Below are positions 1 through 11,659 of a DNA stretch of 64,000 nucleotides, piece after piece (position 1 is the stretch's first letter; the number at the start of each line of letters is the position of its first letter). Position numbers and translations under genes: made by a program. Location of the stretch: assembly GCA_900016775.1 (NCBI GenBank), contig LN890288.1:186001-250000 (forward strand), given 5' to 3'. Under the pieces are notes generated by a model that saw only the letters and a program-made list of their open reading frames with translations, searched no databases and had not been told where the DNA came from. Origin of the DNA: Serratia symbiotica. Lineage in GTDB: Bacteria > Pseudomonadota > Gammaproteobacteria > Enterobacterales > Enterobacteriaceae.

Positions 1-738
1 GGTGTTTTATATATGACATATGTACACGTATTTGATGAGTACGTCCAGTATCTAATTGTATATATAAATGAGTGTGATTTGGAAAATTTTCTATAATATT
101 ATAATGAGTAATAGCTAATTTTCCTTTTGGGTGTACCATCATAGATGTACGTTTTATTGGATGACGAGAAATAGGTTGATTTATAGTACCTTTAGAAGAT
201 ATTTTTCCTATAACTATTGCTTCGTAATTTCGAATAATATTACGAGATTTCATTGCTGTTATTAATTTATTATATGTTAATACAGTTTTTGCGATTATCA
301 TTAAGCCTGTAGTATTTTTATCTAAACGATGTATAATACCTGCTCTAGGAAGTTTACTATTTTTTGGATAATGATATAATAATGCATTTAATATTGTACC
401 ATTTAAATTACCAGCACCAGGATGAACTACTTGATTACATGGTTTATTAATTACTATAATGTAATTGTCTTCATAAATAATATTTAAAAAAATATTTTGA
501 GGTTCTAAAGGAGAAATTATTTCTATATTTTTTAAAATAGAAATAATTTCTCCTCCTGAAACTTTTTTTTTAGGTTCATTAATTATTTTTTCATTAATTT
601 TTACGTTATTATCTAAAATCCATTGTTTAATTTTAGATCTAGAATATTGATTAAATAATATAGATATAATTTTATCTAATCTTTCTTTAATTTTTAATTT
701 AGGTACAGTTGTTATAAATTTTATTTTTTTTATCATAT
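1..738 (-). CDS. rluD: 23S rRNA pseudouridine synthase D (partial, 3' end outside window)
   Basis: RluD makes pseudouridines in helix 69 of 23S rRNA. The frame opens with ATG at 738 and runs unbroken off the left edge, giving 246 codons. I see an N-terminal S4-like RNA-binding segment (about residues 15-50), the catalytic motif HRLDKNTTGL with its Asp, and the later motif GRTHQIRVHM. These match E. coli RluD more closely than RluA or RluC. It lies 138 bp downstream of rplS on the same strand, so it may be read from the ffh-rplS cluster. Only the C-terminus is missing, and only because the window ends. The family and the D subtype are both well supported. Confidence 0.93.
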
Positions 739-876
739 TTTAAATTATTATTGAAATTATTTTAAAAAATAATATTTAATATATTATATTAAAAATATAT
801 TTATATTAAAATATTTAATATTTATATTTTATTATAAATAATATTAAATTTTTAATTATTTTTAATAAAAAAATTA

Positions 877-1224
877 TTATTTAAGTCGTTCTTTTATACG
901 AGCTGATTTACCAATACGTTTACGTAAATAGTAAAGTTTAGCTTTTCTAACAGCACCATAACGTTTAACAATAATATTATTGATTACTGTAGAATAAGTT
1001 TGAAACACACGTTCAACACCCTCTCCATTTGATATTTTACGAATAGTAAATGCAGAATTTAAGTTACGATTACGTATAGAAATAACTGTACCTTCGAATG
1101 ATTGAAGACGTTTTTTATTACTTTCAACAACCCATACTTTAACTTCAACAGTATCACCTGTATTAAATATAGGTATATTTTTTTTTATTTGTTCTTGCTC
1201 AAATTGTTTAATAATGTTATTCAT
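877..1224 (-). CDS. rplS: 50S ribosomal protein L19
   Basis: L19 lies at the 30S-50S interface. The 115-residue product matches E. coli L19 in length and end to end by eye, including the segment [13 protein letters not shown] and the basic C-terminus with [17 protein letters not shown]. It is the last gene of the rpsP-rimM-trmD-rplS order, 48 bp after trmD, as in enteric bacteria. The start ATG follows a purine-rich stretch. Nothing is truncated. Confidence 0.97.
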   Translation of the reverse strand: MNNIIKQFEQEQIKKNIPIFNTGDTVEVKVWVVESNKKRLQSFEGTVISIRNRNLNSAFTIRKISNGEGVERVFQTYSTVINNIIVKRYGAVRKAKLYYLRKRIGKSARIKERLK

Positions 1225-1272
1225 AACATATCTCTTATTTTAAATTAAATAAATTTTATTTTATTTTATTTT

Positions 1273-2025
1273 TTATGTTTTATTTTTTATTTTATATTCT
1301 GTTTGAAATTCAGTTAATAAAAGTAATTGTTCATTTGTTAAAATTATTTTTTTAAAAAATTCAGGTTTTTTGATCCAAGTATTTCCTAATGATTGTTTTA
1401 AACGCCATTGACGTATTTTTTTATGATTCCCAGACATAAGAACTGAAGGAACTTTCATTCCATCTACTATTTTTGGACGTGTATAATGTGGATAATCTAA
1501 TAATCCATTACTAAAAGAATCTTCTTTTGAAGAATTTTTATTTTTTAATACACCTGGTATTAAACGAGCAATAGTATCAAGAAAAATCATAGCTGGAAGT
1601 TCACCACAACTAAGTATATAATTACCAATTGACCATTCTTCATTAATTTCACTTTGTATTACTCGTTCATCTATTCCTTCATATTGACCACATACTAAAA
1701 TCATTTTATTAATATTTATTAATTTATAAATATTATTTTGATTTAATATATTTCCTTGGGGGGATAAATAAATTACTTTTACATTTATACCTAATTTATT
1801 TTTAGCTGCATAAATAGCTTCTTTTAATGGTTTAGCCATTATTAACATCCCCGGACCACCTCCATAAGGACGATCATCTACAGTATGATGTTTATCGTAA
1901 GTAAAATCACGAGGATTCCAATATTGTATATGTAAAAGGGAATTTTTTATTGCACGACTAATTATTCCATATTTAGTAATAGTACGAAACATTTTAGGAA
2001 ATAAACTTATTATACCAATAAACAT
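1273..2025 (-). CDS. trmD: tRNA (guanine-37-N1)-methyltransferase
   Basis: TrmD uses S-adenosylmethionine to methylate G37 next to the anticodon, which prevents +1 frameshifting. The 250-residue protein has the N-terminal SPOUT domain. The segment [13 protein letters not shown] is seen at about residues 50-62, and the trefoil-knot SAM-binding segments YLSPQG and [11 protein letters not shown] follow. E. coli has SGGELPAM where this protein has SCGELPAM, a small change in the knot. It sits between rimM (47 bp upstream) and rplS (48 bp downstream) on the minus strand, the ancestral operon order. The length is normal. Confidence 0.96.
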   Translation of the reverse strand: MFIGIISLFPKMFRTITKYGIISRAIKNSLLHIQYWNPRDFTYDKHHTVDDRPYGGGPGMLIMAKPLKEAIYAAKNKLGINVKVIYLSPQGNILNQNNIYKLININKMILVCGQYEGIDERVIQSEINEEWSIGNYILSCGELPAMIFLDTIARLIPGVLKNKNSSKEDSFSNGLLDYPHYTRPKIVDGMKVPSVLMSGNHKKIRQWRLKQSLGNTWIKKPEFFKKIILTNEQLLLLTEFQTEYKIKNKT

Positions 2026-2072
2026 AATTAATTCTTTATATTATTATAATTTTATATTTTATATTTTCGGGA

Positions 2073-2621
2073 TTAAAAATTAGGATTCCAGTCTATTTCA
2101 ATTATTTTAGTATGAATATTAATTTTTTTAATAACTGTATTATATAAAAATGGAATTAATCGTTCATTCATATAAAATTTATTTTTTAAGGGAGATTTTA
2201 TAACCATAACATCATTTGAACCAGTTGTTATTATATGAATTACTATTCCAAATATATAACCTTGAATATTAATTACTTTGCAATTTATTAAATCTTTATA
2301 ATAATAATTATTTTCTTTTAGTAAAGGTAATTTTTTAGAGTCTATCGTAATATTACAATTAGTTAATAATTTTGCGGAATTTTGATTATCAATACCTTGA
2401 ATTTTAATAATAAAATTATTTTTATAACATTTCCAAGCATCTAATTTAATAGAACACCAATATCCTGATTTTTTAATAAACCAAGGTTTGTAATAAAAAA
2501 TTTTTTTACTATTTTCAGTAAATGAAAATATTTTAATCCAACCATAAATTCCATAAGTAGTTCCTAATTTACCAATTGTAAGAATTTCTTTTGGAATGAT
2601 TAATTTATTTTTTTTATTCAT
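2073..2621 (-). CDS. rimM: 16S rRNA processing / 30S maturation factor RimM
   Basis: RimM binds S19 and helps mature the 30S head. The 182-residue product has the N-terminal RimM barrel (about residues 12-95, with [16 protein letters not shown]) and a C-terminal PRC-like barrel containing GSNDVMVI. Its ATG overlaps the TGA of rpsP by 4 bases (ATGA), which indicates translational coupling. The sequence is rich in Lys, Asn and Ile, as expected for an A+T-rich genome. The length matches the family, and the operon context fixes the identity. Confidence 0.94.
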   Translation of the reverse strand: MNKKNKLIIPKEILTIGKLGTTYGIYGWIKIFSFTENSKKIFYYKPWFIKKSGYWCSIKLDAWKCYKNNFIIKIQGIDNQNSAKLLTNCNITIDSKKLPLLKENNYYYKDLINCKVINIQGYIFGIVIHIITTGSNDVMVIKSPLKNKFYMNERLIPFLYNTVIKKINIHTKIIEIDWNPNF

Positions 2622-2881
2622 TTTATATTAGTGATTTTATTTTTTTTAGCAATTTTTATTAAAGAAGAAACACGATTAGAAACATTTGCTCCTATATTAA
2701 TCCAGTATGTAATACGATCTAAATTTAAATGAAGACTTTTAGCTTTACCAGTTGCAATAGGATTAAAAAAACCAACACGTTCTATAAAATAACCATCTCG
2801 TGCATTTCTATTATCTGTAACTATAACTTTATAAAATGGTTTCTTTTTTGCACCACCACGTGCTAAACGAATAATTACCAT
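2618..2881 (-). CDS. rpsP: 30S ribosomal protein S16
   Basis: S16 is an early-assembly 30S protein. The 87-residue product begins [20 protein letters not shown] and has the [17 protein letters not shown] segment typical of S16; E. coli S16 is 82 residues. A possible ribosome binding site (GAGGAT in sense) precedes the ATG. It heads the rpsP-rimM-trmD-rplS order, with ffh 180 bp upstream, and overlaps rimM by 4 bp. Confidence 0.96.
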   Translation of the reverse strand: MVIIRLARGGAKKKPFYKVIVTDNRNARDGYFIERVGFFNPIATGKAKSLHLNLDRITYWINIGANVSNRVSSLIKIAKKNKITNIK

Positions 2882-3061
2882 AACATCCTCTTTGTTTTTA
2901 GAAAATCCAATAATTTTATTATATAAATAATGTTTTATTTATTTTTTTTGTATAAAAATAATTTTAAATATAAATTTTATAAAAAATAGATATTAATAAT
3001 AGTTTATTAAGTTTTAAAATGATTAATTAATATATATTTAATTAGTTAAATATATAAATGA

Positions 3062-4426
3062 TTATTGATAATTAGAAGAATTGGGTTGAATAATATTTTG
3101 TATATTATTAATTATTTTGGATATACCACCTTTTTTTATTTTTTTTATTATACGTTGCATTTCATAAAACTGTTTTAATAAACGATTGACATCTTGTACT
3201 TTTAAACCTGAACCCATGGCAATACGTCGTTTACGTGAACCTTTTATAATTTCTGGCTTGATACGTTCTTTTAATGTCATTGAATTAATTATTGCTTCCA
3301 TATGTATTAAAATTTTATCATTTATTGGTAATTTTATTTTATTTTGTATTAAATTTGCAGTAGGTAATTTTTTTAAAACATTAGATATACCACCCATATT
3401 ACGCATTTGTTTGAGTTGATCTAAAAAATCATTTAAATTAAAATCATTTCCTTTTTTTAATTTATTAGTTAATTTTTTTGCTAATGTATGATCAACTTTT
3501 TTTTCTATATCATCAATTAATGATAATATATCTCCCATTCCTAAAATACGAGATGCAATACGTTCTGGATAAAATTTTTCTAATGTATCAATTTTTTCTC
3601 CTACCCCAATAAATTTAATTGGTTTTCCAGTAATATAACTAATAGAAAGTGCCGCTCCTCCGCGTGTATCACTATCAACTTTAGTTAAAATTATACCAGT
3701 TAATGGTAATATTTTATTAAATTCTCTTGCAGTATTAGCAGCATCCTGACCAGTCATAGCATCAACAATAAATAAGGTTTCTATAGGATTAATTATAGTA
3801 TGTATTTGTTTAATTTCATGCATCATAATTTTATTAATATGTAATCGACCTGCTGTATCAATAATTAATATATCATAAAATTTTAATTTAGAATATTGTA
3901 ATGCATTATTAATAATATCAATAGGTGTTTCTGTAATTTTAGAAGGAAAAAAATCAATTCCAGCATTCTTTGCTAAAATTTCTAATTGTTTAATTGCTGC
4001 GGGACGATAAATATCTATAGATACTACTAAAACTTTTTTATTATTTTTTTCTTTTAATAATTTTCCTAATTTAGCTATACTAGTTGTTTTACCTACACCT
4101 TGTAAACCAACAACAAGTATTATTGCTGGTAGTTGAGTAGATAAATTTAATTCAATATGAGTTGTACCCATTGATGTAATTAATTCATTTTTTACTATTT
4201 TAATAAATTCTTGACCTGGAGTAAGACTTTTATTTATTTTATGGCCAATAGAATTTATTTTAATGTGATTTATGAATTTATGTACCACAGGTAATGCAAC
4301 ATCTGCTTCTAATAAAGCCATACGTACTTCGCGTAAAGTTTTTTTAATATTTTCTTCAGTTAATCTTCCACGATTGCTAATATTTCGTAGTGTACATGAT
4401 AATCTATTAGTTAAATTTTCAAACAT
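3062..4426 (-). CDS. ffh: Signal recognition particle GTPase Ffh
   Basis: Ffh binds 4.5S RNA and signal sequences and delivers ribosomes to FtsY and SecYEG. The 454-residue protein (E. coli 453) has the N domain (about 1-90), the G domain with GLQGVGKTT (about 107-115), DTAGR and TKVD, and a C-terminal M domain with GSRKRRIA and DVNRLLKQF for 4.5S RNA binding. The M domain has unusually few methionines: positions that are Met in E. coli are mostly Ile, Leu or Asn here (see findings). It lies upstream of rpsP as in E. coli. Confidence 0.96.
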   Translation of the reverse strand: MFENLTNRLSCTLRNISNRGRLTEENIKKTLREVRMALLEADVALPVVHKFINHIKINSIGHKINKSLTPGQEFIKIVKNELITSMGTTHIELNLSTQLPAIILVVGLQGVGKTTSIAKLGKLLKEKNNKKVLVVSIDIYRPAAIKQLEILAKNAGIDFFPSKITETPIDIINNALQYSKLKFYDILIIDTAGRLHINKIMMHEIKQIHTIINPIETLFIVDAMTGQDAANTAREFNKILPLTGIILTKVDSDTRGGAALSISYITGKPIKFIGVGEKIDTLEKFYPERIASRILGMGDILSLIDDIEKKVDHTLAKKLTNKLKKGNDFNLNDFLDQLKQMRNMGGISNVLKKLPTANLIQNKIKLPINDKILIHMEAIINSMTLKERIKPEIIKGSRKRRIAMGSGLKVQDVNRLLKQFYEMQRIIKKIKKGGISKIINNIQNIIQPNSSNYQ

Positions 4427-4679
4427 TATTTTATGCTCAATGTATAATTTTGAAAAATATATTTGTAATATATTTTATTATTTTTTAAAAAAATATAATT
4501 TAAATTTTAAAATAAAAATTTGATTAATATGAATTATATAATTTTATTAAAATTTAATTTAAAATTAAGATATTATTTTTTAAGATTATATTAATAATTT
4601 TGTTTATTATTTTAAATATAATATTTTATTAATTATTTAATTTATATATTAAATGATTTAATTTTTAATTTTGATATAA

Positions 4680-5696
4680 TTATTGAATTAAATTTAATGC
4701 ATGTTTTATTACTGTAATATTTGCTCCGGGTTTATAACTATTTTCAGTTAAATAACGACGCCATTTTTTTGCACCTTTCATTCCTTTAAACATTCCAAGA
4801 AGATGTCTAGTAATATGATTTAAATGAGTACCATGATAAAGTTCATATTCTATATATGGATAAAGTGACTCAATAATTTCAATATGATTTTTTTGAATAT
4901 AGGAAACATTATATAATTCATGATCAATTTTTGTTAAAATATTAGGATTATTATAAGCTTCACGTCCCATCATTACACCATCCACATATTTTAAATGATA
5001 TTTAATTTCATTGATAGATTTAATTCCACCATTAATAACAATTGTTAAATTTGGAAAATCTTTTTTTATTTTATATACTCGTTGATAGTTTAATAATGGT
5101 AATTTACGATTTTCTTTTGGATTTAATCCAGAAAGTATAGCTTTACGTGCATGAATAACAAATATAGTACATTTACTATTAGTAGAAATAGTTGATATAA
5201 AATTATATAAAAATTCATAATTATCATTTTCATCAATACCAATACGTGTTTTTATAGTTACTGGAATTGATACTGTATTACATATATTTTGGATATTATT
5301 AACTACTAATAAAGCATGCTTCATTAAACAAGCACCAAACAAACCATGTTGTACTCGTTGTGATGGACAACCTATATTTAAATTAATTTCATCATAACCG
5401 TGAATTTCTGCTAATTTAGCACATTTGATTAAATCAACAGAATTACTTCCAGCAATTTGTAATACAATTGGATGTTCTGTTTCATGATATCTTAAGGAAT
5501 TATGTTCATTATATAGAATTTCTGAAGTAGTCATCATTTCAGTATAAAGTAATGTTTTTTTTGTTAATAAACGATGAAAATAACGACAATGACGATCAGT
5601 CCAATGTAACATTGGAGCAACAGAAAAACGATGTCGATGATATATATTATTTATATAATATTTTGTATTTTTGTTTATAACAGTATGATAATTCAT
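4680..5696 (-). CDS. dusA: tRNA-dihydrouridine synthase A
   Basis: DusA reduces uridines 20/20a in the tRNA D-loop using FMN and NADPH. The 338-residue protein has a TIM-barrel with RFSVAPML at residues 23-30, NIGCPS, the catalytic Cys in FGACLMK, HARKA, NGGIKS and GREAYNNP, all as in E. coli DusA. Residue 31 is His where E. coli has Asp (PMLDWTD), while the following WTDRHCRYF is unchanged. The C-terminal helical domain is complete (HITRHLLGMFKG). It is transcribed divergently from glnS. Confidence 0.93.
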   Translation of the reverse strand: MNYHTVINKNTKYYINNIYHRHRFSVAPMLHWTDRHCRYFHRLLTKKTLLYTEMMTTSEILYNEHNSLRYHETEHPIVLQIAGSNSVDLIKCAKLAEIHGYDEINLNIGCPSQRVQHGLFGACLMKHALLVVNNIQNICNTVSIPVTIKTRIGIDENDNYEFLYNFISTISTNSKCTIFVIHARKAILSGLNPKENRKLPLLNYQRVYKIKKDFPNLTIVINGGIKSINEIKYHLKYVDGVMMGREAYNNPNILTKIDHELYNVSYIQKNHIEIIESLYPYIEYELYHGTHLNHITRHLLGMFKGMKGAKKWRRYLTENSYKPGANITVIKHALNLIQ

Positions 5697-6089
5697 TAAA
5701 TTTATTTAAATAATATAAGTTTATTTTAATAAAAAATATATTTTAATTTTGTATAAATTTTATTTATTATGATTTTATATTTTATTTAATAATTATTAAA
5801 ATTATATTTTTAATATTATAAATTATAATACTTTATATATAAAGTATTTTTAAAATATAAATATATTTTATACATTGTATTTTATATTACTATATTATAA
5901 TATTATTATAATGATATTATATATAGTAATATAATATAATATTTTTATATTTTATTATTTTAATATTATATAAATAATAATAAAAAGTAAATAAAATATT
6001 TTACATTTAAAATAAAATAATTTTATATTAATTTAATTAATTAATATATTTTATTAATTATATATTAAAATTTATATAGGAATAAAGTA
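5697..6089. other. Divergent intergenic region dusA/glnS
   Basis: This 393-bp region is almost pure A/T and must contain the start signals for dusA (minus) and glnS (plus). The one structure I can point to is a 13-bp inverted repeat, 5883-5895 against 5921-5933, around a 25-base loop; its arms contain TATTACTATA. A ribosome binding site, TAGGAAT, lies just before the glnS ATG. No coding remnant is recognisable. Confidence 0.5.
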
Positions 6090-7760
6090 ATGAATAAAAT
6101 TTCAAAAAATATAAATAATTTTATTCGTAAAATTATTGATAAAGATTTAATAACTAAAAAATGTATTTCAGTACATACTCGTTTTCCTCCAGAACCAAAT
6201 GGTTATTTACATATTGGTCATGCTAAATCTATTTATTTAAATTTTAGTATTGCTAAAGATTATCAAGGTAAATGTAATTTGCGTTTTGATGATACGAATC
6301 CAGAAAAAGAAAATATAAAATTTGTAGAATCTATTAAAAAAGATATAAAATGGTTGGGTTTTAAATGGAGTGGTAAGATTCATTATGCTTCTGATTATTT
6401 TGATCAAATTTATCAGTATGCAATTGAACTTATTAAAAAAGGTTTAGCATATGTTGATGAATTATCTTCAGATAATATTCGTTTATATCGTGGTAATTTA
6501 AAAATACCAGGAAAAAATAGTCCATATCGTTTTCGTAGTGTGGAAGAAAATTTATTTCTTTTTAAAAAAATGCGTAATGGAGATTTTTCTGAAGGTTCTG
6601 CTTGTCTTCGTGCTAAAATTGATATGTCGTCACCTTGTATTATTATGCGTGATCCTATATTATATCGTATTAAATTTATGATACATCATCAAACTGGAAA
6701 TAAATGGTGTATTTATCCAATGTATGATTTTACTCATTGTATTTCTGATGCATTAGAAGGTATTACTCATTCATTATGTACATTAGAATTTCAAGATAAT
6801 CGTCGTTTATATGATTGGATATTAAATAATATTACTATATGTTCTCATCCACGTCAATATGAATTTTCACGATTGAATCTTGAATATACTGTTACATCAA
6901 AACGTAAATTAAATCAATTAGTAACAAAAAAAATTGTAAAAGGATGGAATGATCCTCGTATGCCAACTTTATCTGGATTGCGACGACGTGGATATACTCC
7001 TTATTCTATCCGTTTGTTTTGTCAACGTATTGGTATAACTAAACAAGATCATAATATTGAAATATCAGTATTAGAATCTTGTATTCGTGATGATTTAAAT
7101 GAAAATGCATTTCGTGTAATGGCTGTATTAGATCCTGTAAAAATTATTATTGAAAACATGGTTCAATATGATGTAATGCTTAATATTCCTAATCATCCAT
7201 ATAAACCTGATATGGGTAGTCGTCAAGTACTATTTAGTAATGAGATTTATATAGATCGTGCTGATTTTCGTGAACAATCTAATAAATATTATAAACGTTT
7301 AGTTTTAGGTGGAGAAGTTAGACTTCGTCATGCGTATGTAATTAAGGCAAAAAGAATTAAAAAAGATTTATTTGGAAAAATTACTGTAATTTTTTGTAGT
7401 TATGATATTAATACTTTAAATAAAAAATTAGATAATTCTAGAAAAGTTAAAGGTGTAATTCATTGGGTTTCAGTTAAAGATGCATTATCAGCAGAAATTC
7501 GTTTATATAATCATTTATTTAATATTTCAAATCCATCATTAGAAAAAAATTTTTTTGAAAATATTAATTTAAAATCATTAGTAATTAAATATGGTTTTGT
7601 AGAGTCTAGTTTAAAAAAAGCAATTCCCAATATAGCTTATCAATTTGAACGTGAAGGTTATTTTTGTATTGATAGTTATGATTCTTCATTAAATAATTTA
7701 GTATTTAATCGTACAGTTACTTTACGTGATATAAAGAAAAAAAATTTTTATAAAAAATAA
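6090..7760 (+). CDS. glnS: Glutaminyl-tRNA synthetase
   Basis: GlnRS charges tRNA-Gln, a class Ic synthetase. The 556-residue product (E. coli 554) has [15 protein letters not shown] with the HIGH motif at 41-44, the FDDTNPEKE segment, the KMSKS-equivalent TSKRKL near residue 270, and the C-terminal anticodon-binding barrels. The start ATG follows a good ribosome binding site. It is a single gene between divergent dusA and convergent kefB. No key residue looks changed. Confidence 0.97.
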   Translation: MNKISKNINNFIRKIIDKDLITKKCISVHTRFPPEPNGYLHIGHAKSIYLNFSIAKDYQGKCNLRFDDTNPEKENIKFVESIKKDIKWLGFKWSGKIHYASDYFDQIYQYAIELIKKGLAYVDELSSDNIRLYRGNLKIPGKNSPYRFRSVEENLFLFKKMRNGDFSEGSACLRAKIDMSSPCIIMRDPILYRIKFMIHHQTGNKWCIYPMYDFTHCISDALEGITHSLCTLEFQDNRRLYDWILNNITICSHPRQYEFSRLNLEYTVTSKRKLNQLVTKKIVKGWNDPRMPTLSGLRRRGYTPYSIRLFCQRIGITKQDHNIEISVLESCIRDDLNENAFRVMAVLDPVKIIIENMVQYDVMLNIPNHPYKPDMGSRQVLFSNEIYIDRADFREQSNKYYKRLVLGGEVRLRHAYVIKAKRIKKDLFGKITVIFCSYDINTLNKKLDNSRKVKGVIHWVSVKDALSAEIRLYNHLFNISNPSLEKNFFENINLKSLVIKYGFVESSLKKAIPNIAYQFEREGYFCIDSYDSSLNNLVFNRTVTLRDIKKKNFYKK

Positions 7761-7966
7761 TATATTTTTAAATAAAATTTAATATATTTTATGAATTTAT
7801 ATTATATAAAAGGAAATTTTTATGTAAAATATTTTATATAGTGAATTTAATAATTTAATTTATTAAAATTAATATAAAATTATTATAAATATAAATTATT
7901 TTAAATATTATATTATATAATAATTTTTTAAAATATTATATTATTTTTAATATTATTAAATATATT

Positions 7967-9778
7967 TTATTTATTAATTTTATCCCATCCATCAAATTTT
8001 CGGCTTTCTTTTTGCATTTCACGATGAAATAATTCCTCTAATTCACGTCGTGCTTCTTTTACACGCGAAGTTTCTGTTATATCATTTTTATGTAATGGCA
8101 TTAATTCCCATAACATACGCATATCTAAACGACGAAAATGTTGTTGTGCACGATAAGCTTGTTGTGGATGCATTCCTAATCCTATTAATGTTTTTCCACC
8201 TAATTCTAATGCACTTAAAAAGGTTTCTCGACTAAATTCTGTTACTCCTGTTTGTAATAATTCATGTGCTTCAACACGTCCACGTACTCTTGCTAAAATA
8301 TTTAAATTTGGAAAATGATTTTGACATAAATCTACAATATCTAAAGTATCTCTAGGTTCATTACAAGTAATTACTATAGATTTAGCTTTTTTAGCTCCTG
8401 CTGCACGTAATAATTCTAATTGAGTAGCATCACCATAATATACTTTATAACCATAGTTTCGTAGTATACCTACAGCAGTAACATCACGTTCTAAAACAGT
8501 AATACGCATTTTATTAGCCATTAATAAACGACCAATAATTTGACCAAAACGTCCAAAACCTACTATAATTACTTGTGGTTCATCATTTTTAACATATGGT
8601 TTTTCGATATTTTTATTTTTAGTATTATAATGATAAACTAAAATACGATCAATTAATTTCATTAATAATGGTGTAGTAATCATTGATAATGTAACTATTA
8701 CTAATAGTAATGATAATTGAATAGGACAAAATATTTTTTGCATTTTTGCTACTGAAAATAATACAAATGCAAATTCTCCTCCTTGACTTAATAATCCAGA
8801 AAATTGAAGACGTATTGAGCAATGTAAATTTAAAGTATATGAAATTATATATAGTATTGTTGATTTTATAGTTATTAATAATAATACACCAATTAAAACT
8901 TCAATTATATAACTATGCAGTATTCCTATATTTAATGACATACCTACTGAAATAAAAAATAAACCGAGAAGTAGTCCTTTAAATGGTTCAATAGATATTT
9001 CTAATTCATGACGATATTCACTATCTGCTAATAATACTCCTGCAATAAATGTTCCAAGAGCCATTGAAAGACCAAGTATTTTCATAAATAATGCTGAACC
9101 AAGTACTACTAATAATGAAGCAGCAGTAAAAATTTCACGTACACCAGAAGTAGTAATATAACGGAAAAGTGGTCTTAAAAGTAAACGTCCTCCTAATAAC
9201 ATACCACCAAATGCTATAATTTTTATTATTGTTTTTATCCAGTTATTATTATCTTCAGTAATACCTGATAGAATTGGAATAATTGCTAATGCTGGTATTA
9301 CTGTCATATCTTGAAAAAGTAAAATGGAAAAAGCTAATTGACCACCTTCATTACAATTCATTCCTTTTTCACGCATTAATTGTAACACCATGGCAGTAGA
9401 AGACATTGCTAATCCAATACCTCCAATTATAGCAGATTGCCAAGTAAAATTTATTAGATATAATATAATACCAATTATTCCTGATGTAATTAATATTTGT
9501 CCTGAACCTGCACCAAATATTAATTTTCGTAATTTCCATAATTTATTAGGATTTAATTCTAATCCTATAATAAACATTAAAAATACTATACCAAGTTCAG
9601 AAAAATGTAATATTTCATCAATATCATGTATAATACCTAATCCCCATGGTCCAATAATAATACCAGTAATTAAATAACCTAAAACTGATCCCATACCTAA
9701 TTTGCATGCAATTGGTACTGTGACTACTGCAGCAAATAATAATAATAAAATAGATATTAATAATATTGATACTTCCAT
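7967..9778 (-). CDS. kefB: Glutathione-regulated potassium-efflux system protein KefB
   Basis: KefB is an inner-membrane K+/H+ antiporter held shut by glutathione and opened by glutathione adducts of electrophiles. The 603-residue protein (E. coli KefB 601) has about a dozen hydrophobic segments in residues 1-380, including the exchanger motif [12 protein letters not shown], then a cytoplasmic RCK/KTN domain starting near 404 with [14 protein letters not shown] and YGDATQ. The C-terminus ([12 protein letters not shown]...DGWD) is closer to KefB than KefC. It follows kefG by only 2 bp, so the two form an operon. Retention in so small a genome is unusual, and gshB is also present in the window. 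Confidence 0.95.
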   Translation of the reverse strand: MEVSILLISILLLLFAAVVTVPIACKLGMGSVLGYLITGIIIGPWGLGIIHDIDEILHFSELGIVFLMFIIGLELNPNKLWKLRKLIFGAGSGQILITSGIIGIILYLINFTWQSAIIGGIGLAMSSTAMVLQLMREKGMNCNEGGQLAFSILLFQDMTVIPALAIIPILSGITEDNNNWIKTIIKIIAFGGMLLGGRLLLRPLFRYITTSGVREIFTAASLLVVLGSALFMKILGLSMALGTFIAGVLLADSEYRHELEISIEPFKGLLLGLFFISVGMSLNIGILHSYIIEVLIGVLLLITIKSTILYIISYTLNLHCSIRLQFSGLLSQGGEFAFVLFSVAKMQKIFCPIQLSLLLVIVTLSMITTPLLMKLIDRILVYHYNTKNKNIEKPYVKNDEPQVIIVGFGRFGQIIGRLLMANKMRITVLERDVTAVGILRNYGYKVYYGDATQLELLRAAGAKKAKSIVITCNEPRDTLDIVDLCQNHFPNLNILARVRGRVEAHELLQTGVTEFSRETFLSALELGGKTLIGLGMHPQQAYRAQQHFRRLDMRMLWELMPLHKNDITETSRVKEARRELEELFHREMQKESRKFDGWDKINK

Positions 9779-9780
9779 TA

Positions 9781-10335
9781 TTAAAATCCTTTATTTGATA
9801 AAGGATTACATAACCAATTATTATAAAAAATAGCATGATTTTTTAATATTTCTGGTTTTTGTTGTCGTGCTAAATATATTATAATTGGTTTTAACCAATT
9901 CATATGACACATAGCTGCAGTAAGTTCAAATGGACGTAATATATCTTCTATAGAATAATAATTATTATTTGTAATATAATAAGTTTTTTTTGCTTCACCG
10001 GTAGTTAATACAGAGCGCCAATATTTACCTGATAAAGTATGACCATTTATACCATTTGAAAAATCACGTGATAATACACGATCTAACCATTCTTTTAATA
10101 ACGCAGGACAACTATAAGTATAAAGAGGATGTTGAAAAACAATAATTTTATGTTTACGTAATAATTGTTGTTCATAGTCAATATCTATAAAAAAATCAGG
10201 ATAATTCGCATATAAATCATGTACTGTAACGTGTTTTAATTTTAATGCTGATTTTAGTAATACTCGATTAGCTACTGAATCATGAGCTTCTGGATGAGCA
10301 TATAATATTAGAAGTTTAGGTGTTGATAACATCAT
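9781..10335 (-). CDS. kefG: KefB ancillary quinone-reductase-like protein KefG
   Basis: KefG is the flavodoxin-fold partner that KefB needs for full activity. The 184-residue protein has the same length as E. coli KefG and the same landmarks: [56 protein letters not shown] and [13 protein letters not shown]. It begins with two Met codons behind a strong ribosome binding site (AAGGGGGA in sense), so translation may start at 10335 or 10332. It stops 2 bp before kefB. Confidence 0.94.
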   Translation of the reverse strand: MMLSTPKLLILYAHPEAHDSVANRVLLKSALKLKHVTVHDLYANYPDFFIDIDYEQQLLRKHKIIVFQHPLYTYSCPALLKEWLDRVLSRDFSNGINGHTLSGKYWRSVLTTGEAKKTYYITNNNYYSIEDILRPFELTAAMCHMNWLKPIIIYLARQQKPEILKNHAIFYNNWLCNPLSNKGF

Positions 10336-11659
10336 TCCCCCTTAACTTATTGTTAAATTAATAATTTTTTTTTATAAATAAATAATTTAATTTTGATTAT
10401 ACTATATAAGTTTCAAATATATTTTATATATTTTGTTATTTTATTTGTTTAATATTTAATAAAAATTAATTTTAAATGATATTATTTTGTATTTAAAACA
10501 AATTAAATAATTAAAAATATTATTTAATTAAAATAAATTTATTAAATTATAATATAAAATTATTATTAATTTAAATAAGATAAAATTGAATTAATTATTT
10601 TTAAAATAAAAAGATAGGATAATTTGTGTAAGTACATATTAAAAATTATTATATTTTTAAAATAGATTATTGTAAATTTTATATATTTATAAAATAAATT
10701 TTTAGATTATTTTAATTAATTATAAATATATATTTTTATTAAATATACTATAATTTTTTTAAAATAATTTAATATTTTAATATATATTTATATTTATTAT
10801 TTTATTAAAATTATTTTATTATATTTTAAATATTTAATAATTTAAAATAATTTATATATTTAAATTATAAAATATATTATTTTAATAATTATTATTTTAT
10901 AATATAATATTATATATTTAATTTTATATATTAATTAAATCATACTTTTATAAATACATAATAAATAGATATATATATTTAATATATATATAAATTTATT
11001 AATTTAAATATTTAAAATTAAATTATGTTTTAATTAAATTTAGTATAATATATTTATTAATAAATAAAATATTTATAAAATTATTTTAATAATATTATTA
11101 TTAACTTTAATTTATTTAATATAAAATTATTTATATTATTATAACATTTAAATATATAATATATAATGTATATAGTTTTTTTTTAAAAATAAATTATTTT
11201 TATTTAAAATAATTTAAAAATATTTTATATTAATATAAAATTAAATATATTTACTTTTAAATTAATATAATTTTTATTTTTAAATTTTATTTATTTTTTA
11301 ATATTAAATATTATTAAATTTATTATTTATTATTATCATTTTAAAATAAAATAATAATAATAAATTTTAAATACATTATTAATATATAATAATTAATATA
11401 TAAAATTTATGTATTTTTTATATATGATATAAATAATATATATATAAAAATTATTATTTTTTAGAATTTATATAAGTATTATTATATTCTTTACATAATA
11501 TAAAATTATTTATTAATATAATATAAATATTTAATATAATTTTAATATTTTTAAAATTATTTTATTTAATAAGTATATTATTCATAGTATTAAATTATTT
11601 TTATATATTTTATTAAAAAATATTTTCATTAAAGAATTAATAAAAAATAGGATAAAATA
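10336..11659. other. Long gene-free A/T desert between kefG and tusD
   Basis: This is 1324 bp with no credible reading frame on either strand and almost no G or C. It separates divergent kefG and tusD. In E. coli, as I recall it, yheO, fkpA, slyX and slyD lie in this neighbourhood, so the stretch may be their eroded remains, but I could not align any part to those proteins. A short island near 10610-10640 has slightly higher G+C and no recognisable motif. Confidence 0.45.

Noticed and set aside
5883..5933. 13-bp inverted repeat upstream of glnS as an operator
   Set aside because: The arms are almost all A/T and the loop is long; such repeats are expected by chance in this composition.
9390..9677. 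95-codon plus-strand frame inside kefB
   Set aside because: It is antisense to a well-conserved gene, with no ribosome binding site and no protein-like pattern.
10336..11659. Possible fkpA/slyD/slyX/yheO remnants
   Set aside because: The position suggests them, but no stretch aligns to these proteins from memory; only an eroded spacer is claimed.
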